This document shows positions 16,999 through 25,076 of a stretch of DNA of 64,000 nt, one piece after another. The first letter of the stretch is position 1; each line of letters starts with the position of its first letter. Origin of the DNA: Pseudomonadota bacterium. GTDB lineage: Bacteria; Desulfobacterota; Desulfovibrionia; Desulfovibrionales; Desulfovibrionaceae. The notes beneath the pieces are model-generated. The model ran no database searches. It saw nothing but the letters and a program-made list of their open reading frames with translations, and was not told where the DNA came from. The stretch lies in the NCBI GenBank assembly GCA_023433925.1, contig JAEYTO010000110.1, forward strand, positions 25,492 through 89,491. Reading direction: 5' to 3'. The position numbers and the translations under genes were made by a program.

Positions 16999-17847
16999 AT
17001 GATCGTCATACGCGCGGAGACCGCCGGATTCTGCATGGGCGTGGAGCTGGCCCTGAAGAAGCTCGATTCGCTCCTGGAGGAGCGGGGCGGCGAGGGGCCG
17101 ATCTACATTCTCGGGCCAATCATCCACAATCCGCAGGTGCTGTCCGAGTACGCGGCACGGGGCGTCATCACGGCCTCCACGCCCGAGGAGATCCCGGCCG
17201 GGGCCTCGGTGGTCATACGGGCCCACGGCGTGCCCAAGGAGATCGAGGAACGGCTGCGCGGCCGGGGCGTGTCCATCGTCGACGCCACCTGCCCCAAGGT
17301 AAAGAAGGCCCAGGTCCTCATCGCCCGGCGCACGGCCGAGGGCCGCCGGCTCCTGCTCTACGGCGAGGAGTGCCATCCCGAGGTCAAGGGCTTGCTGAGC
17401 TACGCGGCGGCGGGCGCGCACGTGTTCGACAACCGGGAATCGCTCTTCGGGCTGCTGTCCAGGGACGAGAAGTACTGCCTGGCCTCCCAGACCACCCAGG
17501 ACCGGGCCAGCTTCGAGCAGATCAAGGACGAGCTGGGCGCTCTGCCGGAGCTGGACCTCGCGGTGCTCAACACCATCTGCGACGCGACCAAGCTGCGCCA
17601 GGACGAGGCCACGAGCATCGCCGACGAGGTGGACTTCATGGTCGTCGTGGGCGGCTTCAACAGCGGCAACACGCGCCGCCTGGTGCAGGTGGTGGCCAGC
17701 CGCATGATCCCCTGCCTGCACGTGGAGACGGTCGAGGGGCTGCCGCTGGCGGAGATATCGCGCTACGGCTGCGTGGGCCTCACGGCCGGGGCTTCCACGC
17801 CCAAGAAGATCATCGACGAGGTCGAGGCAAGCCTGAAGGACCTGTAG
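16999..17847 (+). CDS. ispH: 4-hydroxy-3-methylbut-2-enyl diphosphate reductase
   Basis: A 282-residue iron-sulfur enzyme that makes IPP and DMAPP in the last step of the MEP isoprenoid pathway. The three cluster cysteines are C12 (GFCMGVE), C98 (VDATCPKV) and C194 (NTICDATK). Substrate-binding His and Glu are seen in IIHNPQV, IRAHGV and CHPEVKG (the catalytic-type Glu follows HP). SGNTRRL and TAGASTPKKIIDEV are the usual C-terminal motifs. Start ATG 16999 has GAGGAGGGG upstream; an in-frame ATG at 16909 lies in the promoter. It supplies precursors to the adjoining hopanoid genes. Confidence 0.96.
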   Translation: MIVIRAETAGFCMGVELALKKLDSLLEERGGEGPIYILGPIIHNPQVLSEYAARGVITASTPEEIPAGASVVIRAHGVPKEIEERLRGRGVSIVDATCPKVKKAQVLIARRTAEGRRLLLYGEECHPEVKGLLSYAAAGAHVFDNRESLFGLLSRDEKYCLASQTTQDRASFEQIKDELGALPELDLAVLNTICDATKLRQDEATSIADEVDFMVVVGGFNSGNTRRLVQVVASRMIPCLHVETVEGLPLAEISRYGCVGLTAGASTPKKIIDEVEASLKDL

Positions 17848-17910
17848 TCAGCAGGACCGGGCCGGAGCGCCGCCTTCTTCCTCGGGCCGGGGGCCAGCCT
17901 CCGCCGCGGT

Positions 17911-20646
17911 TCAGGCGGCCTGCGCCCGCGCGCCCTTGCTCCGCAATCCCCCAAACGCCTTCACCACCTGGATGACCAGAAACGGCGCGAAGCCGCCGGC
18001 CAGGATAAGCGTCCAGCCCGTGCGGCCTGGATCGCGCACCTTGAGGACAGCGGCCAGGGGCGGCACGAGCACGGCTGCCGCGAGAAGCGCCGCGCACAGT
18101 CCCAGCGCGGCCCAGACGAACGGGTTGCGCGTGACCTCGTTGCGGATGATGTGCGGCCCGGGATCGCGCATGTTGAAGGTGTGCAGCACGCGGGCCAGGG
18201 CCAGGGTCAGGAAGGATACGGTCACGGCCTTCTCGACGCCAAGCCCGTAGCGGTCCAGCGCCAGCCAGAAGACCGTGAGCACGACCACCGCGATGAGCAG
18301 GCCGTAGGCCACGGCCAAGCTCCAGTGCCTGCCGGTCACGAGCGCCTCGCCGGGCCTGCGCGGCGGCGCGTCCATGACCGAGGCGTCGCCCTTGCCCACG
18401 CCCAGGGCCAGAGCCGGGAACACGTCGAAGAGCATGTTGAGGAACAGGATCTGTAGCGGCAGGAGCGGCAGAGGCAGCCCGGCCAGGATGGCCGTGCCCA
18501 CGATGGCGATGCCGCCGATGTTCCCCGACAGGAGATAGATGAGGAACTTGCGGATGTTGCCGAAGATACCCCTGCCCTGCTCCACCGCCGCGGCGATGGT
18601 CTGGAAGGAGTCGTCCTTGAGCACCATGTCCGCGGCCTCGCGGGCGACCTGCGTGCCGCGCAGGCCCATGGCCACCCCGATGTCGGCCTTCTTGAGCGCC
18701 GGGGCGTCGTTGACGCCGTCGCCCGTCATGGCCACCACTGCCCCGGCCTGTTGGTACAAGGCGATGAGGTTGAGCTTCTGCTCGGGCGTGACGCGCGAAA
18801 AGATGGTCGTCTCCAGGATCTTCTTGCGCTTGTCCTCGGACAGCTCGTCCGGGTCGCCAAGTTCCCGGCCCTCCACGGGCCGCTGGCCTTCCGTAAGGCC
18901 CAAGGTCTCGCCGATGCTCTTGGCGGTCATGGGGTGGTCGCCCGTGACCATGACCACCTTGATGCCCGCGCGGCGCAGGGTCCGGATGGTCTTGTCCACG
19001 CCCTTGCGCGGCGGGTCCAGGAGCCCGAACAGCCCGAGGAGGGTCAGCCCCGCGTAGGAGTCGCCCTCCTTGCCACTTTCGCGCTTCATGGCCGCGCCGA
19101 GCACGCGCAAGCCTTCCGAGGCCATGCGCGAGTTTTTCTCCCGCCAGCGCTCGCGCAGCTCGTCCGTAAGCTCCAGCTCGCCGTCCGGGCCGAGCACGCG
19201 CGCGCTCGCGGCCAGGACCGACTCGGGCGCGCCCTTGGCGGCCACGAGGAAACCGTCGCCCGTGCGATGCCAAGTGGCCATGACCTTGCGGTCCGGGTCG
19301 AAGGCGTCCTCGCGCACTTCGGGCTTGTCCTTCACGAGCGCCTCACGCTTCAGGCCAATGGCTTTGCCGGCCTGGAGCAACGCGATCTCAAGAGGATCGC
19401 CCACTCCGCCCGCCTCCTCGCCGCCGAGCCGGGCGTTGTTGCACAGCATGCCGACCTCGATCATGCGCCTGATCGCCGGCAGCTCGTCGGAATCGAACCG
19501 CCTGTCGCCCTCCCGGAAGCCCCCCTCCTCAAGGATCACCTCGGCGATATCGCCGCCCTTGCCCCGATCCACGGCCAGACGCTCCAGGCGCATGCGGTTC
19601 TCGGTGAGCGTGCCGGTCTTGTCCGTGAAGATGACGCTCGTGGAGCCCAGGGTCTCCACGGCCGAAAGGCGGTTGATGAGCGCGTTGCGCGCGTTCAGGC
19701 GCCACATGCCCCTGGCCAGGGCCACGGTCGCCACGATGGGCAGGCCTTCGGGAATGGCCGCCACGGCCAGGGCCACGGCCGTGGTGATGATGAGGTAGGG
19801 CTCCATGCCCACGATATAGCCATTGAAGATCACGATGGCGGCCACGGCGAGCACGACCCAGATCATGCGCTGGCCAAGGGCGTTGAGGCGCTTTTCGAGC
19901 GGCGTTTCCTCGCCCTTGGCCGCTTCGGCCAACTCGGAGATGCGGCCGAGCTCCGTGCGCACGCCGGTGGCCGTGACCACGGCCCTGCCGGTACCCACGG
20001 CCAGGGCCGTGCCCTTGTAGAGCATGCACGCGCGCTCGGCGAGCGGCGCGTCCTCCCCCACGGCTTCCACGCTTTTGGCCACGGGCACGGACTCGCCCGT
20101 CAGGGCCGACTCGTCCGCCTGCAACTGGTTCGACTCGACCACCCGCGCGTCGGCGGCGATGATGTCGCCGCTCTCCAGGACGAGGATGTCTCCAGGCGCC
20201 AGCTCCACGGCGGAGACCTCCTCGAGCCTGCCGTCGCGGAGCACCCTGGCCGTGGCGCCGCCGATGCGCCGTAAGGCCTCCATGGAGCGCGTCGCCTGCA
20301 ACTCGGTGAAGAAGCCGATGAGCACGTTGATGGCCAGGGCCAGAAGGATGGCCACGACCTCCGGCGTTTCGCCGAATATGTGCGAGACCACCGCGGCCAC
20401 GGCCAGCAGAGCGACTATGAGGTTCTTGACCTGGGCGAGCAGGATGTCCCATATGGAGCGCTTGCGCCGCTCGGCCAGGCGGTTCTCTCCCCAGCGCTCC
20501 AGCCGGGGGCCGACGCCGCCCTTGGCGAGCCCCTTGTCCGCATCGACTCCCAGCTCCCGCAGGACTTCGCTCGCGGGTCCGGCCCACGGCTGCCTGACTG
20601 CCTCCGCGTCGTTTCCAGCCCCCCGCCCGAGCGGCTTGTCCGTCAT
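17911..20646 (-). CDS. P2-type cation-transporting ATPase (SERCA/PMCA-like)
   Basis: A 911-residue P-type ATPase with the N-terminal cation-ATPase domain, TGES in the actuator (ESALTGESVPVAK), the phosphorylated Asp342 in FTDKTGTLTENRM, KGAPESVL in the nucleotide domain, and MVTGDHPMTA plus MTGDGVNDAPALKKADIGVAMG. Helix M4 has AAIPEGLPI. M6 has LNMLFDVFPALALG, keeping the Asn and Asp of the SERCA site, but M5 reads YLLSGNIGGIAIV with Gly where SERCA has Glu. This suggests one transported ion, as in PMCA, most likely Ca2+ or Mn2+; specificity is inferred. Monocistronic. Confidence 0.88.
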   Translation of the reverse strand: MTDKPLGRGAGNDAEAVRQPWAGPASEVLRELGVDADKGLAKGGVGPRLERWGENRLAERRKRSIWDILLAQVKNLIVALLAVAAVVSHIFGETPEVVAILLALAINVLIGFFTELQATRSMEALRRIGGATARVLRDGRLEEVSAVELAPGDILVLESGDIIAADARVVESNQLQADESALTGESVPVAKSVEAVGEDAPLAERACMLYKGTALAVGTGRAVVTATGVRTELGRISELAEAAKGEETPLEKRLNALGQRMIWVVLAVAAIVIFNGYIVGMEPYLIITTAVALAVAAIPEGLPIVATVALARGMWRLNARNALINRLSAVETLGSTSVIFTDKTGTLTENRMRLERLAVDRGKGGDIAEVILEEGGFREGDRRFDSDELPAIRRMIEVGMLCNNARLGGEEAGGVGDPLEIALLQAGKAIGLKREALVKDKPEVREDAFDPDRKVMATWHRTGDGFLVAAKGAPESVLAASARVLGPDGELELTDELRERWREKNSRMASEGLRVLGAAMKRESGKEGDSYAGLTLLGLFGLLDPPRKGVDKTIRTLRRAGIKVVMVTGDHPMTAKSIGETLGLTEGQRPVEGRELGDPDELSEDKRKKILETTIFSRVTPEQKLNLIALYQQAGAVVAMTGDGVNDAPALKKADIGVAMGLRGTQVAREAADMVLKDDSFQTIAAAVEQGRGIFGNIRKFLIYLLSGNIGGIAIVGTAILAGLPLPLLPLQILFLNMLFDVFPALALGVGKGDASVMDAPPRRPGEALVTGRHWSLAVAYGLLIAVVVLTVFWLALDRYGLGVEKAVTVSFLTLALARVLHTFNMRDPGPHIIRNEVTRNPFVWAALGLCAALLAAAVLVPPLAAVLKVRDPGRTGWTLILAGGFAPFLVIQVVKAFGGLRSKGARAQAA

Positions 20647-20687
20647 GCGCTCCTCTCATGCTTCATGAATCTCACGCCCATACGTCC

Positions 20688-20716
20688 CGCATAGCACACT
20701 TTAGCCCATGATCCAA
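20688..20716 (-). promoter_or_regulatory. promoter for the cation ATPase
   Basis: TTGGAT (20716-20711) and TATGCG (20693-20688) on the minus strand are 17 bp apart, about 42 nt upstream of the ATPase start. Confidence 0.4.
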
Positions 20717-20753
20717 CGCGCGATCAGCGGCTCGTCCGAGGCTGGAGCGTCTG

Positions 20754-20782
20754 TTGACAGGAGTGCGATCCGGACTTAGTAG
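20754..20782 (+). promoter_or_regulatory. promoter for the GGDEF gene
   Basis: A consensus TTGACA (20754-20759) is followed after 17 bp by TAGTAG (20777-20782), about 60 bp upstream of ATG 20843. Confidence 0.5.
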
Positions 20783-20842
20783 CCTACAGCCCCTCCATAC
20801 AGAGCCCGGCCAAGGCCTCAAAGCCGGGAAGAGCAGGACACC

Positions 20843-21673
20843 ATGGCCCGTTTCAATCCCGGCGACCGGGACGTGGCCTACGCCGGCCACGAGATGAAAC
20901 GCTCCCGCAAGCGCATGCTTCAGGGCGCCTTGCTGGGCCTCGGCGCGCCCGTGGGCTGGATACTGCTCTCCACGCTGGCCGGCCTGACCAGGCATGCCGA
21001 CTCCACCTACCGATTGCCGCTCCTGGCCTACATGCTCGTGGGCAGCATGCTCTCCTTCGGTCTTTTCGGCTGGTACGCCGGACGCAAGGAGGATCGCCTG
21101 GCCAGGCTCTCGTTCATCGATCACCTGACCAGGGCCTACAATACCCGCTTTTTTCACCAGGCCCTGGCCCGTGAGTTCGCCAACTACACACGCTACGGCC
21201 TGCCCTTGTCTCTGGTGCTTCTGGACCTGGATCACTTCAAACGCATCAACGACACCTACGGCCACCAGGCCGGGGACGTGGTGCTGGCCGAGGTGGCCGA
21301 GACCATCCGCGGCATGGTGCGCGCGGGCGACACCGTGGCCCGCGTGGGCGGGGAGGAGTTCGCCATCATCATGCCCGGCACCGTCTGCGACAACGCCCTG
21401 GCCGTTGCCGAGCGCATCCGCGAGGCGGTCCGCGAGCGGCGGATACAGACGCCTGACGGCGTCATCTTGAAAGTGCGGGCCTCCCTGGGCGTGGCCGGCA
21501 CGGACAAGCTCCTGCCGACCTCGGCCACGGACCTCTTCGCCCGCGTGGACCGTGCCCTGTACCGGGCCAAGGCCCTGGGCCGCGATCGAACCATGGTCGC
21601 CGGCGAGCACGACCCCAGATGGCACATTGCCTACCCGTCGGCCTCGCCGGATGGAGGCTCCACGAAATCGTAG
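20843..21673 (+). CDS. membrane-anchored diguanylate cyclase (GGDEF)
   Basis: A 276-residue protein with two N-terminal transmembrane helices (about 27-47 LQGALLGLGAPVGWILLSTL and 59-76) joined by a short loop, then a GGDEF domain. The domain starts at FIDHLTRAYNTRFFHQ and has LDLDHFKRINDTYGHQAGD with the metal-binding Asp. The signature is GGEEF at 169-173, an active-type variant. An allosteric inhibitory site RAGD (160-163) sits exactly five residues before it, so c-di-GMP feedback is expected. There is no sensory domain apart from the short periplasmic loop. Monocistronic and divergent from the ATPase. Confidence 0.9.
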   Translation: MARFNPGDRDVAYAGHEMKRSRKRMLQGALLGLGAPVGWILLSTLAGLTRHADSTYRLPLLAYMLVGSMLSFGLFGWYAGRKEDRLARLSFIDHLTRAYNTRFFHQALAREFANYTRYGLPLSLVLLDLDHFKRINDTYGHQAGDVVLAEVAETIRGMVRAGDTVARVGGEEFAIIMPGTVCDNALAVAERIREAVRERRIQTPDGVILKVRASLGVAGTDKLLPTSATDLFARVDRALYRAKALGRDRTMVAGEHDPRWHIAYPSASPDGGSTKS

Positions 21674-21879
21674 GGGGCCGCCGTGTTGCACGAGGAGGAA
21701 GCGGCCTTCGCCGTCGCCCACGTTGCGCGCGCCGTGCAAAAGCCCCGGACCCACTTCCGCGTTCGCCCCGCAGGCCAGCCTCAGCGGCTCCCGGCCCTCG
21801 ATCCTGGGCGACGGGAGACCGGGCGAGGATAGGAAGGCCGCATGCGCTCCTGCCCGTTCCCGTGGGACGTATTGGCCGG

Positions 21880-22389
21880 CTAGATCTCGAAACGCTGGGC
21901 GCTGATGATGGAGATGGGGTCCACGGGTACGTCGTCGTGGCCCTGGTAGTGGCGCGTGCGCTTCTTGACGATCTTCTGCGCCACGTCCATGCCCTCGGCC
22001 ACCTGACCGAAGACCGCGTAGCCGAAATCGGCGTCCGCTTCGCCCTTGTGGTCCAGGGAGGCATTGTCCACCACGTTGATGAAGAACTGGGCCGTGGCCG
22101 AGTCCTTGCCCTTGGCTCTGGCCATGGCCACCGTGCCGACCTTGTTGAGCAGGCCGTTTTTCGCCTCGTTGACGATGGGCTCGCGCGTGGGCTTCTGCTT
22201 CATGTTCATGGTGAAGCCGCCGCCCTGGATCATGAAGCTCTTGATGACCCTGTGGAAGATGGTGTCGTCGTAGTGTCCCTCGTCCACGTAGCGCAGAAAG
22301 TTCTCCACGCTGACCGGGGCCTTGTCGGCGAACAGCTCGATGAGAATGTCGCCCTCGCTGGTTTCCAAGAGCACGAACGGATTGGACAC
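21880..22389 (-). CDS. cyclophilin-type peptidyl-prolyl cis-trans isomerase
   Basis: A 169-residue cytoplasmic cyclophilin without a signal peptide, like E. coli PpiB. Active-site elements are visible in order: FHRVIKSFMIQGGGFT (Arg and Phe of the catalytic pocket), VAMARAKGKDSATAQFFINVVDN (Gln, Phe, Asn) and GYAVFGQVAEGMDVAQKI. The usual bacterial Trp in the drug pocket is not visible here, so cyclosporin binding may be weak. AAGGAG precedes the ATG. The 206 bp between this gene and the GGDEF gene contains no recognisable gene. Confidence 0.93.
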   Translation of the reverse strand: MSNPFVLLETSEGDILIELFADKAPVSVENFLRYVDEGHYDDTIFHRVIKSFMIQGGGFTMNMKQKPTREPIVNEAKNGLLNKVGTVAMARAKGKDSATAQFFINVVDNASLDHKGEADADFGYAVFGQVAEGMDVAQKIVKKRTRHYQGHDDVPVDPISIISAQRFEI

Positions 22390-22421
22390 GGAATGGCTCC
22401 TTGTGGCTGTTGGTGCGGATC

Positions 22422-22744
22422 ATTTGTTCGTTGGGAGAAAACGCCGGGGCTTCTTAGCCGCTTTCGCGGGAAAAGTGGAGAAGAAAGCTGGCCGGGTCGC
22501 CGGCCGCAGATCATTGACAAAGGTCGTTTTATGCTGCCTCCGGCGCCAAGGGGGCATGGCCCCCTTGGAACCCCGTCTTTTAACTGCGCCAACCAGGCAA
22601 TACACTGAAATAATACCAAAAGATTTTGTGGAGAGAGCGCGAGAGAGGCCCCTTTTTTCAAAAGGGACCTCTCTCCCAAAAACGGATTTGGCAGCAGTCT
22701 GGGGCCGGGTCTCCGGCCATCCCATATGAAAATTGTTCGTTGGG
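22422..22744. repeat. 14-bp direct repeat bracketing a repeat element
   Basis: ATTTGTTCGTTGGG at 22422-22435 recurs as AATTGTTCGTTGGG at 22731-22744, a 13 of 14 match in the same orientation. The pair brackets about 295 bp that contains the 178-bp element (22507-22683). Confidence 0.6.
22507..22683 (+). repeat. dispersed ~178-bp element, copy 1
   Basis: It runs from CAGATCATTGACAAAGG through a GCGCCAAGGGGGCATGG / CCCCCTTGG hairpin and the tract CTGAAATAATACCAAAAG to a strong GAGAGAGGCCCCTTTT / AAAAGGGACCTCTCTC hairpin. The reverse complement of 51447-51624 aligns along the full length, with some base changes in the arms. It is intergenic, between the cyclophilin gene and the M32 peptidase gene. 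The final hairpin may terminate transcription. Confidence 0.8.
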
Positions 22745-22756
22745 CCGCCAATGAGC

Positions 22757-22786
22757 AACCCCGCCCGGTGTCACCTGGACGGGGTT
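22757..22786 (-). terminator. possible terminator for the M32 peptidase
   Basis: AACCCCG and CGGGGTT form the outer stem of a 30-bp hairpin 44 bp after the M32 stop; a partial inner pairing (CCAGGTG with CACCGGG) may extend it. There is no long T run on the minus strand. Confidence 0.35.
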
Positions 22787-22829
22787 TGCGCTTGTCGAGG
22801 CAAGGCCGGGCCGCTCCCCGCAGCCGGAA

Positions 22830-24368
22830 TCAGGCCCGCTCGATCCGGCAGTTGTAGGCCTGCTCGCACCTGGCCGTGAGGTGCGCCACGAGGTGGCGCG
22901 CGTCCGGGTCCTCGCCCGTGACCCGGCGCACGAGCTCGCGCGAGCGCAGCAGCTTGCCGCGCGAATGGATCTCGCGGCGCAGCCAGTCGAGCAGCGGCGC
23001 GAACTCGCCCCTGGCGAACATCTGGCCCAGGTCGCCCAGCTCGCGGGTCGCGGCGGCGAAGAACTGCGCCGCGAAGATGTTGCCCAGGGTGTAGGTCGGG
23101 AAGTAGCCGAACAAGCCGGCCGACCAGTGCACGTCCTGCATGACGCCCTGTGCATGGTCGGGAGGGGTGAGGCCCAGGTACTCGCGCATACGCTCGTTCC
23201 AGGCTCCGGGCAGGTCGTCCACGGCCAACCCGCCGCGCATGATGGCCAGCTCCAGGTCGAAGCGCAGCATGATGTGCAGGTTGTAGGTCAGCTCGTCGGC
23301 CCGCACGCGGATGAAGCCCGGCTCCACGCGGGTGACCCAGCGCTGGATGTCCTCGGCGCTCGTGCCGGCCAGGGCCGGGAAGACCATCTGGAAGGCGGGA
23401 TGGAAGAAGCTCCAGAACCCGCGCGAGCGGCCGACGAGGTTCTCCCACATGCGCGACTGGGACTCGTGGACGCCGAGCGACACCGAGGAGCCCCTGGGCG
23501 TGCCGTGGTGCTCCTCGGGCTGGCCCTGGCTGTACATGGCGTGGCCGGCCTCGTGGATGACCGAATAGAGGGCGTCGGTGAAGTCCTGGGGGGCGTAGTT
23601 GGTGGTGATGCGCGCGTCGCCTGGGCCGATGCGCGTGGAGAACGGGTGCGCCGTGGCGTCCAGGCGGCCGGCCTCGAAGTCGTAGCCGAGCCTGGCGGCC
23701 ACGGCCTTGCACACGCGCTCCTGGTCGGCCAGGGGATAGTCCTTGCCCTGCACCACGGCCTTGGGCGGCGTGCCGCCGCGCACGCAGTCCAGGAGCCGCA
23801 CCGTGGCCTTGCGCAGCTCGCGGAACACGGGCTCGATGTCCGCGGCCGTGGCGCCGGGCTCGTAGTCGTCCAACAGGGCGTCGTAGACCTCGCGCTCGTA
23901 GCCCACGGCCTCGGCCTGCTCCCCGCGCAAGTGCACGAGCCCCTCCAGGTGCGGACGAAAGGCCGGCCAGTCATTGGCGGGCTTGGCCTTTTCCCAGGCC
24001 GACTCGCCAAGGGCTGCCGCCCTGGCCAGGGCCACGGCCAGATCCTCGGGGATCTTCACGGCCTTGTCGTGGGAGCGCCGCCACTCGCGCACATTGGTCG
24101 CCTCGACCGACTCGGCCTCGGCCACGAGATCCGTGCCCTCGATGGCGGCGAGCCACTCGCCTGCGCGCGGATCGGTCTCGCGCTGGTGGCGGATGCGCGC
24201 CAGCGCGGCGATCTGCTCGGCGCGGTTGGCGTGGCCCTTGGCCGGGATGTGCGTGCGCTGGTCCCAATGCAGGACCGACAGGGCCGTGCCCAGATGGGTC
24301 AACTCGCGGCTCCAGGCCAGCAGCTTGCCATAGGCCTCGCGGGCCCTGCCTTGGGACATGCGTGACAT
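22830..24368 (-). CDS. M32-family thermostable carboxypeptidase
   Basis: A 512-residue cytosolic zinc metallo-carboxypeptidase, close to the usual ~500 for the family. The zinc motif HEAGH is at 272-276 (VIHEAGHAMYSQG), and the second-shell Glu lies in GVHESQSRMWENLVGRS. Other M32 features are LHWDQRTHIP near the N-terminus, HPFSTRIGPGDARITTNY upstream of the zinc site, and DVHWSAGLFGYFPTYTLGNI in the C-terminal half. It trims C-terminal residues from peptides. ATG 24368 or ATG 24359 could start it. The small AhpD-like gene lies 5 bp upstream on the same strand, so they form an operon. Confidence 0.93.
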   Translation of the reverse strand: MSRMSQGRAREAYGKLLAWSRELTHLGTALSVLHWDQRTHIPAKGHANRAEQIAALARIRHQRETDPRAGEWLAAIEGTDLVAEAESVEATNVREWRRSHDKAVKIPEDLAVALARAAALGESAWEKAKPANDWPAFRPHLEGLVHLRGEQAEAVGYEREVYDALLDDYEPGATAADIEPVFRELRKATVRLLDCVRGGTPPKAVVQGKDYPLADQERVCKAVAARLGYDFEAGRLDATAHPFSTRIGPGDARITTNYAPQDFTDALYSVIHEAGHAMYSQGQPEEHHGTPRGSSVSLGVHESQSRMWENLVGRSRGFWSFFHPAFQMVFPALAGTSAEDIQRWVTRVEPGFIRVRADELTYNLHIMLRFDLELAIMRGGLAVDDLPGAWNERMREYLGLTPPDHAQGVMQDVHWSAGLFGYFPTYTLGNIFAAQFFAAATRELGDLGQMFARGEFAPLLDWLRREIHSRGKLLRSRELVRRVTGEDPDARHLVAHLTARCEQAYNCRIERA

Positions 24369-24373
24369 GGGGC

Positions 24374-24688
24374 TTAGCTCTCCCTGGCCAGATCGTCGAT
24401 CCAGCTGAGCGCCGCGGCCACGTTGGGGAAGCCGATGGTCGGGATCGTCAGGACGAGGGCGTGGCGGAGCTCGTCGAGCGTGGCTCCGGCGCCCTGGGCG
24501 CGGCGGGCATGGCTGTGCACCCCGCCCTCGGAGCGCATGGCCGCGCAGGCCACGACCTGCACGAGGTGGGCGGTCTTCTCGTCCAGCGGTCCGGCCTTGA
24601 GGGCCTCGTCCCTGGCCTGATCAAGATGGGAAAGCACGCTCCCGTAACGATCCTTGATGCGCTGGAAGTTCTTGGGCAGCTGTTCCAT
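24374..24688 (-). CDS. carboxymuconolactone decarboxylase (AhpD-like) family protein
   Basis: A 104-residue all-helical protein. ATG 24688 has GGAGG 5 bp upstream. The core KTAHLVQVVACAAMRSEGGVHSHARRA followed by GATLDELRHALVLTIPTIGFPNV matches the CMD/AhpD fold. AhpD peroxidase uses a CxxC pair plus a His, whereas here only Cys48 is present, with His58 and His60 downstream. A disulfide-type redox cycle is therefore unlikely, and no activity can be assigned. It is transcribed ahead of the M32 carboxypeptidase. Confidence 0.85.
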   Translation of the reverse strand: MEQLPKNFQRIKDRYGSVLSHLDQARDEALKAGPLDEKTAHLVQVVACAAMRSEGGVHSHARRAQGAGATLDELRHALVLTIPTIGFPNVAAALSWIDDLARES

Positions 24689-25076
24689 GATCGCCTCCGT
24701 GAATACAGGTGGGCCGGCAAGGGGCCAGCATGCTTCATTACTAGCGCGCCATCGCGGGCAACTCAAGCCGTGAGGCGCGTTCGCCGCCCCGAAGCGCGCG
24801 GACGTCCGGAACGCTCTCTTCGGCATCCGCGCGGATCGGTTCTCGCGCGGCCCGCGACAGCCGGACGGCCGGGTGGATGCGCTGGACGAGCGCAAGGAAG
24901 ATGAGCCCGGATTGGCGGAACATGGTGGAGCAGTAAACCAGCCCGTGACGAGTTGACAAGCGAGCCTTGCGCTACGCGAACGGCCAGGATCGCGCGGGGA
25001 TCGCGCGGCGCGCCCGCACGGCTCCCTTGCGCCTCGGGGCGGTCGGCGTATGCTTGTTAGTGGATAGGAGACGACC
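24689..25076. other. intergenic region with divergent promoter-like sequences
   Basis: No supported gene. On the minus strand TTGTCA and TTTACT are 16 bp apart near 24930-24957 and could drive the AhpD-like gene, although the leader would be over 200 nt. On the plus strand TTGCGC (25027-25032) and TATGCT (25049-25054), 16 bp apart, could drive the gene at 25077. Confidence 0.35.

Noticed and set aside
21674..21879. Possible decayed gene between the GGDEF gene and the cyclophilin gene
   Set aside because: An open minus-strand frame exists, but it shows no resemblance to a known protein and no start signal.
24741..24959. 72-residue minus-strand frame upstream of the AhpD-like gene
   Set aside because: Its start lacks a ribosome site and overlaps the promoter-like sequence; no recognisable domain.
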